From NCBI GenBank assembly GCA_963713625.1, contig CAVQMN010000005.1:186001-250000 (forward strand): a stretch of 64,000 bases of DNA, given 5' to 3'. Position 1 is the stretch's first letter. Every line of letters starts with the position of its first letter. A program made the position numbers and the translations under genes. Below the pieces are notes generated by a model, which ran no database searches, had not been told where the DNA came from, and saw only the letters and a program-made list of their open reading frames with translations. The stretch is from Bog-756 sp963713625. Lineage in GTDB: Bacteria > Actinomycetota > Acidimicrobiia > Acidimicrobiales > RAAP-2. Positions 34,179-43,250 of the stretch are shown one piece after another.

Positions 34179-35375
34179 ATGTCGAAGCGAGCGCAGCCCA
34201 CCCCCCTGTTCGATGCCGACAACCATCTCTACGAAACCCGTGACGCGCTGACCAAGTATCTCCCTGACCGCTATAGGGGCGCCATCGACTACGTCGACGT
34301 CCGGGGACGGACCAAGATCGTCATCCGCGGCCAGATCAGCGAGTACATCCCGAATCCGACGTTCGAGGTGGTCGCTCGTCCCGGTGCGCAGGAGGACTAC
34401 TTCCGCAAGGGCAATCCTGAGGGCAAGAGCCGGCGGGAGATCTTCGGCGAGCCCATGAAAGCGATCCCCGCCTTCCGTGGACCTGCCGCCCGCCTCGAGC
34501 TCATGGACGAGCAGGGTGTGGACCGGGCCCTGATGTTCCCCACCCTGGCCAGCCTGGTCGAGGAACGGATGCGCGATGACCCCGAGCTCACGCACGCGGC
34601 CATCCACGCCCTCAACCAGTGGCTCCACGAGACGTGGACCTTTGACTACGAGGGTCGGATCTTCACCACGCCGGTCATCACGCTGCCCATTGTGGAGCGC
34701 GCCATCGAGGAGCTCGAGTGGGTGGTCGAACGCGGGGCGCGGGTCATTCTGGTCAGGCCGGCGCCGGTGTCGGGTTACCGCGGGCCCCGATCGTTCGGGC
34801 TGGAGGAGTTCGACCCGTTCTGGCAGAAAGTGGTCGACCACGACATCCTCGTGGCCATGCACTCCTCTGACAGCGGGTACGAGCGCTACGCCAATGACTG
34901 GATGGGAAGTGACAGTGAGATGCTCCCGTTCCAGCCCCAGGCCTTCCGGATGTTGTCCGCTTGGCGCCCCGTTGAAGATGCCGTCTCGGCTCTCGTCTGC
35001 CACGGGGCCCTGTCGCGGTTCCCGGCCCTGAAGGTGGCTGTGGTGGAGAACGGGAGCAGCTGGGTCGAACCGCTGTTGAAGAACATGGCCGATGTGTTCA
35101 AGAAGATGCCGCAGGAGTTCCTCGAGGATCCGGTGGAGGTCATCAAGCGGAACATCTACATCAGCCCGTTCTGGGAAGAGGACCTCGGTGCGCTGGCCGA
35201 GCTCATCGGAGTGGATCACGTGCTGTTCGGGTCCGACTACCCCCACCCCGAGGGTCTCGCCGATCCGGCGAGCTATGTGGACGAGCTCGTCGGGCTGGAC
35301 GATGAGGCCGTCGCCAAGATCATGGGAGGGAACCTGGCCCGGTTGATGAACGTGGCCGACCTCGTCACCCGATGA
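34179..35375 (+). CDS. amidohydrolase 2-family TIM-barrel hydrolase/decarboxylase (PF04909 type)
   Basis: The 398-residue protein has FDADNHLYE near the N terminus (the D-x-D-x-H variant of the HxH metal motif common in this subgroup), VAMHSSDSG, VCHGALSRFPALKVAVVENGSSWV and the C-terminal LFGSDYPHPEG with its metal Asp. The family includes ACMSD-like decarboxylases and ring hydrolases. ATG 34179 follows a GGAGGAAGAGGAG stretch; the open reading starts further upstream at 34107 but without a ribosome site. Its stop overlaps the next ATG (ATGA), coupling it to the ligase and then to a CoA-transferase. Confidence 0.9.
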   Translation: MSKRAQPTPLFDADNHLYETRDALTKYLPDRYRGAIDYVDVRGRTKIVIRGQISEYIPNPTFEVVARPGAQEDYFRKGNPEGKSRREIFGEPMKAIPAFRGPAARLELMDEQGVDRALMFPTLASLVEERMRDDPELTHAAIHALNQWLHETWTFDYEGRIFTTPVITLPIVERAIEELEWVVERGARVILVRPAPVSGYRGPRSFGLEEFDPFWQKVVDHDILVAMHSSDSGYERYANDWMGSDSEMLPFQPQAFRMLSAWRPVEDAVSALVCHGALSRFPALKVAVVENGSSWVEPLLKNMADVFKKMPQEFLEDPVEVIKRNIYISPFWEEDLGALAELIGVDHVLFGSDYPHPEGLADPASYVDELVGLDDEAVAKIMGGNLARLMNVADLVTR

Positions 35376-36964
35376 ACACCGGTGGCGCCCGCGGACCGAC
35401 CATCCCGGCCATCACCGCGGTGGCAGTCGAGCGGTTCGCCCGGCAGCTGGCGATCGAGGACGGTCAGACCCGCCTGACCTACGCCGAGCTCGTCGACGAG
35501 GCCCGGACCTTCGCCGCCGCGCTGGTCGCCTCCGGCGTGGAACCCGGTGACCGGGTGGCCATCTGGGCCTTCAACAGCGCCCGTTGGGTGATCGCGGCCC
35601 TCGGCCTGTGGCAGGCGGGTGCCGTTCTCGTTCCCATCAACACGAGGTTCAAGGGCGGTGAGGCCGCCGAGCTCCTGACCCGCAGTCGGGCCCGGGCGCT
35701 GGTGACGGTCACCGACTTCCTGGAGACCGACTATGTGGCCATGCTCCGCGCCACCGGGGCCGAGCTTCCCGACCTCGGGACGGTCATCGTGGCCGGGGGT
35801 CGAGTACCAACCGGCGGCGAATCGTGGGAGCTGTTCGGGAGCCGGGCCAGCGATGCCGACCGCCGGATCGTCGACCGCCGGAGTGCCGGGATCGGCCCCG
35901 ACGATCCCTCGGACATCCTCTTTACCTCGGGGACGACGGGGCATCCCAAAGGCGTTGTCATGACCCACGGTCGGACCCTGTCCGTGGCCACCGACTGGGT
36001 GGCGATGACGGGACTGGGCCCCGACGACCGCTACCTCATGGTCAACCCGTACTTTCACATGTTCGGGTTGAAGGCCGGGATCCTGGCCTGTGTCGCCGCC
36101 GGGGCCACCATGCTTCCCGAAGCGGTGTTCGACGTCGAACGCATTCTGGAGCGCGTCGACCGCGATCGGGTCACCGTCCTCCCCGGACCGCCGACGCTCT
36201 ATCAGGCGATCCTCGACCATCCCGACCGGGCCGCACGCCAGCTGTCCACCCTGCGGGTGGCGGTGACCGGAGCCGCCGACATCCCCGTCGAACTGATCCG
36301 TCGCATCGACGACGAGCTCCCGTTCTCGAGCGTCATCACCGGCTACGGCCTGACGGAGGCGGGGACGGCCGTGTCCACGTCTCCCGGGGACAGCGTCGAG
36401 ACCATCGCCACCACCGTGGGTCGCCCGCGACCCGGTTTCGAGCTCCGGATCGTGGGTCACGATGGTGATGCGGCGGCCGGGGACCCGGGGGAGGTGTTGC
36501 TGCGCGGCGGCAGCGTCATGGCCGGCTATCTCGACGACCCCGAGGCCACCGCGCTCGCCCTCTCCCCGGAGGGGTGGTTGCGGACGGGTGACATCGGCGT
36601 GGTCGACGATGCCGGATACCTGCGGATTGTCGGGCGGGTCAAGGACATGTTCATCGTGGGCGGCTTCAACGCCTATCCCGCCGAGATCGAGAACCTCCTG
36701 TTGCGCCATCCCGATATCAGCCAGGCCGCGGTGATCGGTATTCCGGACGACCGCCTCGGAGAGGTCGGCATGGCCTTTGTGGTGACATCCGGAGTCTGCT
36801 CGGCTTCCGAGATCGTCCAGTGGTGTCGGGTGGAGATGGCCAACTACAAGGCGCCCAGGGTGGTGGAGATCGTCGATGAGCTGCCCGTGAACGCCACGGG
36901 CAAGGTGATGAAGGATCTCCTGCGCCAGCGGGCGGCCACCGGTGGATCCGGTCCGGGCACGTGA
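35372..36964 (+). CDS. AMP-forming acyl-CoA ligase (fatty-acid-CoA-ligase-like)
   Basis: The 530-residue ANL enzyme has FTSGTTGHPKGVVMTHG, GYGLTEAGTAVST, EGWLRTGDIGVVDDAGYLRIVGR, the A8 motif FIVGGFNAYPAEIE and the A10 Lys in NATGKVMKDLLR. It resembles FadD3-type and aromatic or medium-chain acyl-CoA synthetases. The gene overlaps the amidohydrolase stop (ATGA), and its own stop overlaps the CoA-transferase start (GTGA). A ligase and a CoA-transferase in one coupled unit suggests two different acids, or one acid activated by either route. Confidence 0.92.
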   Translation: MNTGGARGPTIPAITAVAVERFARQLAIEDGQTRLTYAELVDEARTFAAALVASGVEPGDRVAIWAFNSARWVIAALGLWQAGAVLVPINTRFKGGEAAELLTRSRARALVTVTDFLETDYVAMLRATGAELPDLGTVIVAGGRVPTGGESWELFGSRASDADRRIVDRRSAGIGPDDPSDILFTSGTTGHPKGVVMTHGRTLSVATDWVAMTGLGPDDRYLMVNPYFHMFGLKAGILACVAAGATMLPEAVFDVERILERVDRDRVTVLPGPPTLYQAILDHPDRAARQLSTLRVAVTGAADIPVELIRRIDDELPFSSVITGYGLTEAGTAVSTSPGDSVETIATTVGRPRPGFELRIVGHDGDAAAGDPGEVLLRGGSVMAGYLDDPEATALALSPEGWLRTGDIGVVDDAGYLRIVGRVKDMFIVGGFNAYPAEIENLLLRHPDISQAAVIGIPDDRLGEVGMAFVVTSGVCSASEIVQWCRVEMANYKAPRVVEIVDELPVNATGKVMKDLLRQRAATGGSGPGT

Positions 36965-38190
36965 CTCCTCCTGACGCCGCTCCGGGGCTCTCCACCTTTG
37001 CCGGGCTCCGGGTGGTCGAACTGGGGGTGTGGGTGGCCGCGCCGTCGGCCGCGGCCCTGTTGGCCGACTGGGGTGCTGACGTCATCAAGGTCGAGGCGCC
37101 GGCCGGTGACCCGATGCGACAGGTCTTCGGGTCGCTCGGCATCGACAGTGACATGCCGAACCCCGCGTTCTCCCTCGACAACCGGGGCAAGCGGAGTGTG
37201 GTGCTCGACCTCCGGGATCCCGAGGGCCATCGACACCTCGATGATCTGCTGGCCACGGCGGACGTCTTCATCACCAACCTGCGCCCTGACTCCCTCGAAG
37301 GGTTGGGCCTGGAGCCCGGGGCCACCGTGGGCCGTCACCCACGGCTGGTGTACTGCAGCATCAGCGGTTATGGCCTACGGGGTGACGACCGGAACCGGCC
37401 GACCTACGACATCGGAGCCTTCTGGGCCCGGTCCGGGCTCTCGATGCAGATGGCCGACCACGAGGGGAGCCCGCTCAACGCCCGCGGCGGGATCGGCGAC
37501 CACATCACCGGGCTGGCCGCCCTGGCCGGCCTGTTGGCGGCCGTGATGGAGCAGCGGGACACAGGTCGGGGACAGGTCGTCGAGGTGTCACTGCTCCGGA
37601 CCGGCACCTATGTGCTGGGATGGGACCTCGGATTGCAGATGACGCTCGGAAAGGTCGCTCGGGCCGAGTCGAGGGAGAAGAACCAGGCGCCGCTGATGAA
37701 CCCCTACCGCGCCGGCGACGGCCGCTGGTTCTTCCTCACCGGTCTCGAGGCGGGCCGCCATATCGCCGCCGTCTGCCGCGCCCTCGACCACCCCGAACTG
37801 CTGGAAGACCCCCGCTTCGCTGATGCCACGTCGATGCGCCGGCACCGGAGCGACGTGATCGCCATCCTGGACGAGATCATCGCTGAGCACCCACTGTCCG
37901 TCTGGGCCGAACGGTTCGACGAAGAAGGGGTCTGGTGGGCACCGGCACAGACCCCGGCCGAGGTGGTCGTCGACCCACAACTCCTGGCCAACGAAGGGAT
38001 CGTGGAGATCGAGGGTGGCGACACCGGAAGCGCACAACGGTCGGTGAACGGCCCGGTGAGCTTCTCCGAAATGGCAGGCGTGCGTCGTCGGCCGGTGCCG
38101 GCCCTCGGGCAGCACACCGAAGAGGTCCTCCGCGACGTGGCCGACCGGTTGGGCGGCTCCCCCGAGCGGACGGAGCTGAAACCGGGCTAG
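36961..38190 (+). CDS. class III (CaiB/BaiF) CoA-transferase
   Basis: The 409-residue protein starts at GTG 36961 inside the ligase stop (GTGA). It has LRVVELGVWVAAPSAAALLADWGADVIKVEAP, GKRSVVLDLRDPEGH, and RPTYDIGAFWARSG with the active-site Asp. It is a second member of the family in this window, not close to the one at 30584 outside the common motifs. It transfers CoA between acids. The 3' end overlaps the 3' end of the convergent ACAD by 4 bp, leaving no room for a separate terminator. Confidence 0.9.
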   Translation: MTPPDAAPGLSTFAGLRVVELGVWVAAPSAAALLADWGADVIKVEAPAGDPMRQVFGSLGIDSDMPNPAFSLDNRGKRSVVLDLRDPEGHRHLDDLLATADVFITNLRPDSLEGLGLEPGATVGRHPRLVYCSISGYGLRGDDRNRPTYDIGAFWARSGLSMQMADHEGSPLNARGGIGDHITGLAALAGLLAAVMEQRDTGRGQVVEVSLLRTGTYVLGWDLGLQMTLGKVARAESREKNQAPLMNPYRAGDGRWFFLTGLEAGRHIAAVCRALDHPELLEDPRFADATSMRRHRSDVIAILDEIIAEHPLSVWAERFDEEGVWWAPAQTPAEVVVDPQLLANEGIVEIEGGDTGSAQRSVNGPVSFSEMAGVRRRPVPALGQHTEEVLRDVADRLGGSPERTELKPG

Positions 38191-39326
38191 CCGCGGGCCC
38201 GAGCCAGCAGTCCCCGGGCGATCACCAGCCTCTGGATCTCGTTGGTCCCTTCGCCGATCACCATGAGTGGGGCGTCGCGGTAGTAGCGCTCGACGGGCAG
38301 GTCCGTGGTGTAGCCGACGCCGCCGTGGATGCGCATGGCCTCGGTGGCCAGGTCGAGTGCGGTCTCGCTGGCGAACAGCTTGGCCATACCCGCCTCCACG
38401 TCGCACCGGAGACCGGCCATCTTCCGTTCGGCCGCGTTCCGGGTCAGGAGGCTCGCGGCTTCCAGTCTGGTGGCCATATCGGCCAGCTTGAGCTGGATGG
38501 CCTGATGCTCGGCGATGGGCTTGCCGAACGTGGTGCGTTCCTGGGCGTAGGTCAACGCGGCGTCGAAGGCGGCGCGGGACACACCCACCGCCCGGGCGGC
38601 GATGTTGATCCGTCCGATCTCGAGGACCCCGAGGATCTGGGCCTGACCCCGGCCCGACTCGCCGATGAGATTGGCGGCCGGCACCCGGTGGTCGGCATAG
38701 GACATCTCGACGGTCTCGACCCCCTTGTATCCGAGCTTGCCCACGTGCCTGCCGACCGAGATCCCCTCGAACCGCGGTCCCGGCTCCTTCTCGACGATGA
38801 AGGCGGAGATCCCCTCCTCGGTGCGGGCGGCCAGGGCCACGAGTCCGGCGCGCTCGCCGTTGGTGACCCAGGCCTTGGTCCCGTTCACCACGTACTCGTC
38901 CCCGTCGCGCTGGGCCCGGCAGGAGATGTTCCGGGTATCGCTGCCGGCATCGGGCTCGGACAAGGACAGCGCCCCGCGTCGCTCACCGGAGGCCAGCACC
39001 GGGAGCCAGCGCTGTTTCTGGGCGTCACTGCCGTGTTGGAGGAGCAGGGTGGCGACCATGGTGTGGGTGTTGACCACGCCGGTCAGGCTCATCCAGCCGT
39101 AGGCCAGTTCCTCGATGATGCCCACGTAGGTCAAGAGGTCGAGCCCGAGCCCGCCGTAAGCCTCGGGGATGGTCACCCCGAAGAGCCCGAGCGAACGCAT
39201 CCCCTCGACGATGTCGGCCGGAAAGCGGTCCTCACGCTCGAGTTCGGATGCGACCGGTATGACTTCACGGGCCACGAAGCGCTTGACCGTCTCGATGATC
39301 TCGCGTCGCACATCCAGGTCGGTCAT
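38187..39326 (-). CDS. acyl-CoA dehydrogenase (short/branched-chain type)
   Basis: The 379-residue ACAD has the complete catalytic set of homotetrameric enzymes: ALSLSEPDAGSDTRNI, KAWVTNGERAG, RTTFGKPIAEHQAIQLKLADMA, and the catalytic Glu in IGEGTNEIQR near the C terminus. It forms the alpha,beta double bond of a saturated acyl-CoA and passes electrons to ETF. It is divergent from the ligase at 39414. A TATACT hexamer (39363-39358 on the minus strand) is a likely -10. Its 3' end overlaps the CoA-transferase by 4 bp. Confidence 0.93.
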   Translation of the reverse strand: MTDLDVRREIIETVKRFVAREVIPVASELEREDRFPADIVEGMRSLGLFGVTIPEAYGGLGLDLLTYVGIIEELAYGWMSLTGVVNTHTMVATLLLQHGSDAQKQRWLPVLASGERRGALSLSEPDAGSDTRNISCRAQRDGDEYVVNGTKAWVTNGERAGLVALAARTEEGISAFIVEKEPGPRFEGISVGRHVGKLGYKGVETVEMSYADHRVPAANLIGESGRGQAQILGVLEIGRINIAARAVGVSRAAFDAALTYAQERTTFGKPIAEHQAIQLKLADMATRLEAASLLTRNAAERKMAGLRCDVEAGMAKLFASETALDLATEAMRIHGGVGYTTDLPVERYYRDAPLMVIGEGTNEIQRLVIARGLLARARG

Positions 39327-39413
39327 CGGTTCGCGGCCTTGATCTCCATATGCGAGAAGTATAGATCTGCAGAATGTTGACGGTGGATCTCAAATTGGAG
39401 AAGATGGTTTCCG

Positions 39414-40931
39414 ATGGAAAACGCCCTGATCCACGAAGCCTTGGAGCGAGCCGCGCTCCGGTTCGGGGACCGCGAGGCGGTTCGCAGCGGCGACCAGGGA
39501 TGGTCCTTCCGCGATCTGGACGGTCTCAGCAACGCCTTCGCCCGTCATCTGGCTGCCGAGGGGGTCACCGCAGGCGACCGCGTGGCCGTGATGACGGCGA
39601 ACCGCTACGAGTTCATCGTGGTGGTTCACGCCATCAGCAAGCTCGGGGCCGCGGCCGTGCTCCTCAGTCCGGCGTGGAAGGCCATCGAGGTCGGACACGC
39701 CCTCGACCTCTGCCGGCCCGTGTACGCGGTGGCCGACGGCGACGCAGTAGCCCTGCTGGCCGGGTTCCTCGGCCCCGATCGGATCACCGATCTCGACGGG
39801 CGGGCGGCCGACCCGTTCGCGCGGAGCCGCACCCCGATGGCGGCCGAAGGAGTGCGCTCCGTCGACGAGGCGGTCCTCGTGTTCAGCTCGGGCACCACCG
39901 GCCTGCCCAAGGCGGTCCGGCACACCCACGAGTCGATCGGCCTGGCCACAGCCCATTGGGTCTCGGTCCTCGGTCTCGGTCCGGATGACCGCTTTCAGGT
40001 GGCGACGCCACCGTCACACATCCTCGGGCTCCTCAATCTGCTGGCGGCCGTCTCGGCCGGTGCCACGGTGCGGCTGCACCGGCGGTTCGACCTCGACGAG
40101 GTGCTGTCCCGCATCGCCAGCGAGCGGATGACGCTGGAGATGGCGGTGGCGCCCATCGCGTTGGCCCTGGCCAACCACCCCGACCTCGAGGCCCACGATC
40201 TCTCCTCACTCCGCTACATCATGTGGGGTGCCACCCCGGTGACCGAACGCGTGGCCACGGTGGTGACAGAGCGGACCGGCGTGCGTTGGCTTCCGGCCTA
40301 TGGGGCCAGCGAAGTGCCCGTGATCACCGCCAATCCGGTCGATCGTCCGGAGGAGTGGCGCCTGGACTCGGCCGGACTCCCGGCCCCCGGTGTCGAGCTC
40401 CGCATCGCCGACCTCGACACCGGTGACGTCCTTCCCCCCGGAGGCGTCGGCGAGATCCAGGTCCGGAGCCGGTCGGTCATGGTCGGCTATCTCCCTGACG
40501 ATGCCACTGCCGATGCGTTCGCCGACGGCTGGTACCGGACAGGCGACGTCGGATGGTTGGAGCCCGAGGGCTGGGTCCATCTGACCGATCGATCCAAGGA
40601 GATGATCAAGGTCAACGGATTCCAGGTGGCGCCGGCCGAGCTGGAGGCCGTCCTGCTCGGTCATCCGGCCGTGCTCGACTGCGCGGTGTTCGGGGTGGTC
40701 GACCAACGAGCCGGCGAAGTGCCGGTAGCTGCGGTCAAGCTCGACCCGGCAATCCACGTGGCCGACGGTGAGCTCCAGGCCCTGGTGGCCGACGAGCTGG
40801 CGACGTACAAACGGCTGCACCACGTCGTCATCGTCGACGACGTCCCGCGCCTTCCGTCAGGGAAGGTGCTCCGGCGCACGCTCCGGGACGAGTGGTCGGT
40901 CCCGCTGGCCTCGGCGCCGGAGTCTGGCTGA
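39414..40931 (+). CDS. AMP-forming acyl-CoA ligase
   Basis: The 505-residue ANL enzyme has FSSGTTGLPKAVRHTH, PAYGASEVPVITAN (an unusual A5 with Ala-Ser in place of Thr-Glu), DGWYRTGDVGWLEPEGWVHLTDR, KVNGFQVAPAELE and the A10 Lys in RLPSGKVLRRTLR. The pattern is like 4-coumarate-CoA ligase. It is the first gene of a coupled operon with two ACADs: its stop overlaps the next start as TGATG. The GGAG about 14 nt before the ATG is acceptable. Confidence 0.92.
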   Translation: MENALIHEALERAALRFGDREAVRSGDQGWSFRDLDGLSNAFARHLAAEGVTAGDRVAVMTANRYEFIVVVHAISKLGAAAVLLSPAWKAIEVGHALDLCRPVYAVADGDAVALLAGFLGPDRITDLDGRAADPFARSRTPMAAEGVRSVDEAVLVFSSGTTGLPKAVRHTHESIGLATAHWVSVLGLGPDDRFQVATPPSHILGLLNLLAAVSAGATVRLHRRFDLDEVLSRIASERMTLEMAVAPIALALANHPDLEAHDLSSLRYIMWGATPVTERVATVVTERTGVRWLPAYGASEVPVITANPVDRPEEWRLDSAGLPAPGVELRIADLDTGDVLPPGGVGEIQVRSRSVMVGYLPDDATADAFADGWYRTGDVGWLEPEGWVHLTDRSKEMIKVNGFQVAPAELEAVLLGHPAVLDCAVFGVVDQRAGEVPVAAVKLDPAIHVADGELQALVADELATYKRLHHVVIVDDVPRLPSGKVLRRTLRDEWSVPLASAPESG

Positions 40932-41980
40932 TGGACGTCCGCTTCTCACCGGAGCAGCAGGCGCTCCGTGCGGCAGCCAGCCGGATGGTCGACCAGCTGG
41001 GCCCCCACTCGGTGGGCGAGGTCGGCGACCCCGAGCGAGTGGCCAAACTGGATGCCGCCGTCACCGCGTCGGGATGGCGGGACCTCCGGGCGGTCACCGG
41101 AGACGGCACCCCCCTGGCATCGGGGGTTGAAGCGGCCATTGTCACCGAAGAGCTCGGACGTGGCCTGGCCGACGTGTCCTATTTCGGCCCGGTGATGGCC
41201 GGCGAGCTCCGCCGGCTGGCCGGGGCACCACCCGCCGGCCCAGGCGAAACGGTGGCCATGGTGGCCGATCTCTCGTCGTTGGCCAGGGCTGCGGACGGCG
41301 AGGTGCCTCCGATGGTGGCCATCGACGCCCAGGGGGCCTCGAGCGCACTGCTCCTCGTTCCCGACGCCGAAGGCGATCGTCTGGCTCAGGTGACGCTCCC
41401 GGCAGGGAGAACGGGAGTCGATCTGACCCGCCCTTCGGTGGCGATCGATGTGACTGCTCGGTGGCTGCCGGTCGAGAGGTCGGTCGCACTCACCGCCGAT
41501 GGCTTGACCCGCTGGACCGCGCTCGGACTGACCCTGGGCTGCGCCGACCTGGTCGGGACCATGGGCGGCGCGGTGCAACTGGCCAGTGGGTACGCCGCCG
41601 AGCGGCACCAGTACGGCGCCGCCATCGGTTCGTTTCAGGCCGTTCAGCATCTGCTGGCCGATGCCTATGTGCTCACCGAGGGAGCCCGCAGCGTGACCCT
41701 GCACGCGGCGTGGGCGGTGGACGAGCTGGCGGCAGACGACGCCCTGGCGGCGGCCGCGGTAGCCAAGGCCTACTGCTCGCGGGCCGCACGTGATGTGTGT
41801 GAGACGGCCATCCAGGTCCATGGAGGGATCGGAAACACGTGGGAGTGCTCGGCGCACCTCTACCTCCGGCGGTCCCTCCTGTCGGGCGACCTCCTCGGCG
41901 GTGCCGGGGTCAACCTGGAGCGGGTGCTCGGTCACCACGGCATCGGAAGCAGCATCGGGAGCGGCCATGGACTTCCGTGA
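40931..41980 (+). CDS. acyl-CoA dehydrogenase, short subunit of a heteromeric pair
   Basis: The 349-residue protein keeps an ACAD N-terminal helical start (FSPEQQALRAAASRMVDQL), a shortened middle domain and the C-terminal bundle (YAAERHQYGAAIGSFQAVQHLLADAY; AIQVHGGIGNTWECSAHLYLRR). It ends without a catalytic Glu motif. As with the gene at 18090, it looks like the partner subunit of an alpha2beta2 ACAD, here encoded before the catalytic subunit. The start overlaps the ligase stop (TGATG), and the 3' end overlaps the next ACAD by 14 bp. Confidence 0.88.
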   Translation: MDVRFSPEQQALRAAASRMVDQLGPHSVGEVGDPERVAKLDAAVTASGWRDLRAVTGDGTPLASGVEAAIVTEELGRGLADVSYFGPVMAGELRRLAGAPPAGPGETVAMVADLSSLARAADGEVPPMVAIDAQGASSALLLVPDAEGDRLAQVTLPAGRTGVDLTRPSVAIDVTARWLPVERSVALTADGLTRWTALGLTLGCADLVGTMGGAVQLASGYAAERHQYGAAIGSFQAVQHLLADAYVLTEGARSVTLHAAWAVDELAADDALAAAAVAKAYCSRAARDVCETAIQVHGGIGNTWECSAHLYLRRSLLSGDLLGGAGVNLERVLGHHGIGSSIGSGHGLP

Positions 41981-43097
41981 CGCGCCCGCCGAGTCGGAGT
42001 TCCGGCATCGGCTGCGGGAGTGGTTGCCGGACAACAACCCCGGCCTGCCCACCTCCTCGACCGACGACGACTACTGGGCGGGAGCGGCCGCCTGGCACCG
42101 GGCGCTCTACGACGCCGGCTTCTTTGGCATGTCCTGGCCCGAGGAGATCGGTGGCCACGGACTGTCGACCGTCTATGAGGTGATCGTCGACGAGGAGTTG
42201 GCCGCGGCCGGAGCGCCACCGCGTCCGAGCCTGGGCTACCTGGTGCAGGGATTGCTCGAGCACGGCGGAGAGGAGACCAAGCGCCGATTCCTTCCCGGCA
42301 TCGTGAACGGACGCGAACGGTGGTGCCAAGGCTTTTCCGAACCCGACGCCGGATCCGACCTCGCCTCCCTGCGGACCCGGGCCGATCGGAACGGCGACGA
42401 GTACGTCATCAGCGGCCACAAAGTATGGACGAGCTACTCCGACGAGGCTGACTGGTGCCTGGTCCTGGCCCGTACCGACCACCAGGCGGCCAAGCATCGC
42501 GGCATCTCGGCTTTCGCCGTGCCCATGGACCAGCCCGCCATCGAACAGCGACCACTGCGGATGATCAACGGAGTGACCAAGGAATTCGGTGAGGTGTTCT
42601 TCGACGGTGCCCGGGTTCCGGTCGGCAACATGATCGGGGAGCCGGGAGAAGGATGGCCGCTGGCCATGACCGTGGTGAGTCACGAACGCGAACCCGGCGA
42701 GCTCGGCTACGTGGCCCGGTACAGCAAGACCGTCAACGCCCTCGTCCGCAGGGTGCAAGAGGATCCCGATCGATATGGAGCGGAGCAGGTCCGCGAGCTC
42801 GGATGGGCCATCGTCGAAGTCGAGATGCTTCGGCTCCACGTCCGACGACGCCTCTCCGACCGACTCGATGGGATCTCCCACGGCCCGCAGGGCTCGGTCG
42901 ACAAGTTGTTGATGACCTGGGTCGAGCAGGCGGTCGGGCATGCCGCCGTGAGTATCGGGGGCATCGACCACGGTGGTGGGGACGACACCTGGCTCAAGAC
43001 GTATCTGTACAGCCGGGCCCAGAGTGTCATGGGTGGGACATCGCAGATCCAACGGAACCTGGTGGCCCGCCGCATCTTGCGGTTGCCGGCATCATGA
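41967..43097 (+). CDS. acyl-CoA dehydrogenase, catalytic subunit of a heteromeric pair
   Basis: The 376-residue protein has WCQGFSEPDAGSDLASLRT and GHKVWTSYSDEADW. The usual C-terminal catalytic Glu is replaced (VMGGTSQIQR), while Glu240-Arg241 (SHERE) fits the helix-G base of the heteromeric class. It has the same length as, and the same Glu-Arg position as, the ACAD at 19055, so the two pairs probably descend from one ancestor. ATG 41967 is chosen by family length; it overlaps the partner gene. The next operon's promoter begins 90 nt after its stop. Confidence 0.9.
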   Translation: MDFRDAPAESEFRHRLREWLPDNNPGLPTSSTDDDYWAGAAAWHRALYDAGFFGMSWPEEIGGHGLSTVYEVIVDEELAAAGAPPRPSLGYLVQGLLEHGGEETKRRFLPGIVNGRERWCQGFSEPDAGSDLASLRTRADRNGDEYVISGHKVWTSYSDEADWCLVLARTDHQAAKHRGISAFAVPMDQPAIEQRPLRMINGVTKEFGEVFFDGARVPVGNMIGEPGEGWPLAMTVVSHEREPGELGYVARYSKTVNALVRRVQEDPDRYGAEQVRELGWAIVEVEMLRLHVRRRLSDRLDGISHGPQGSVDKLLMTWVEQAVGHAAVSIGGIDHGGGDDTWLKTYLYSRAQSVMGGTSQIQRNLVARRILRLPAS

Positions 43098-43186
43098 CCT
43101 TGTCCGGAGCCGGGGCCTCGACCCCGCCCCCGGTCGGCCTGGCCCGGGAACCGGCGAGTCGGTGGCCACAGCCTGCGGAAATACAG

Positions 43187-43219
43187 TTCTGAATTCAGAA
43201 GATCGATGCTATCGTCTGG
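43187..43219 (+). promoter_or_regulatory. crotonase promoter and TetR operator candidate
   Basis: -35 TTCTGA (43187-43192), 17-nt spacer, -10 TATCGT (43210-43215). It shares 26 of 33 positions with 25634-25666. The inverted repeat is CGAT-gct-ATCG within AGA(T)...TCT. The first 14 nt, TTCTGAATTCAGAA (43187-43200), are additionally a perfect palindrome. The block ends 31 nt before ATG 43251. Confidence 0.75.
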
Positions 43220-43250
43220 GTGCCGCCGAACAGGAGGGAGCGCCGTCCAC

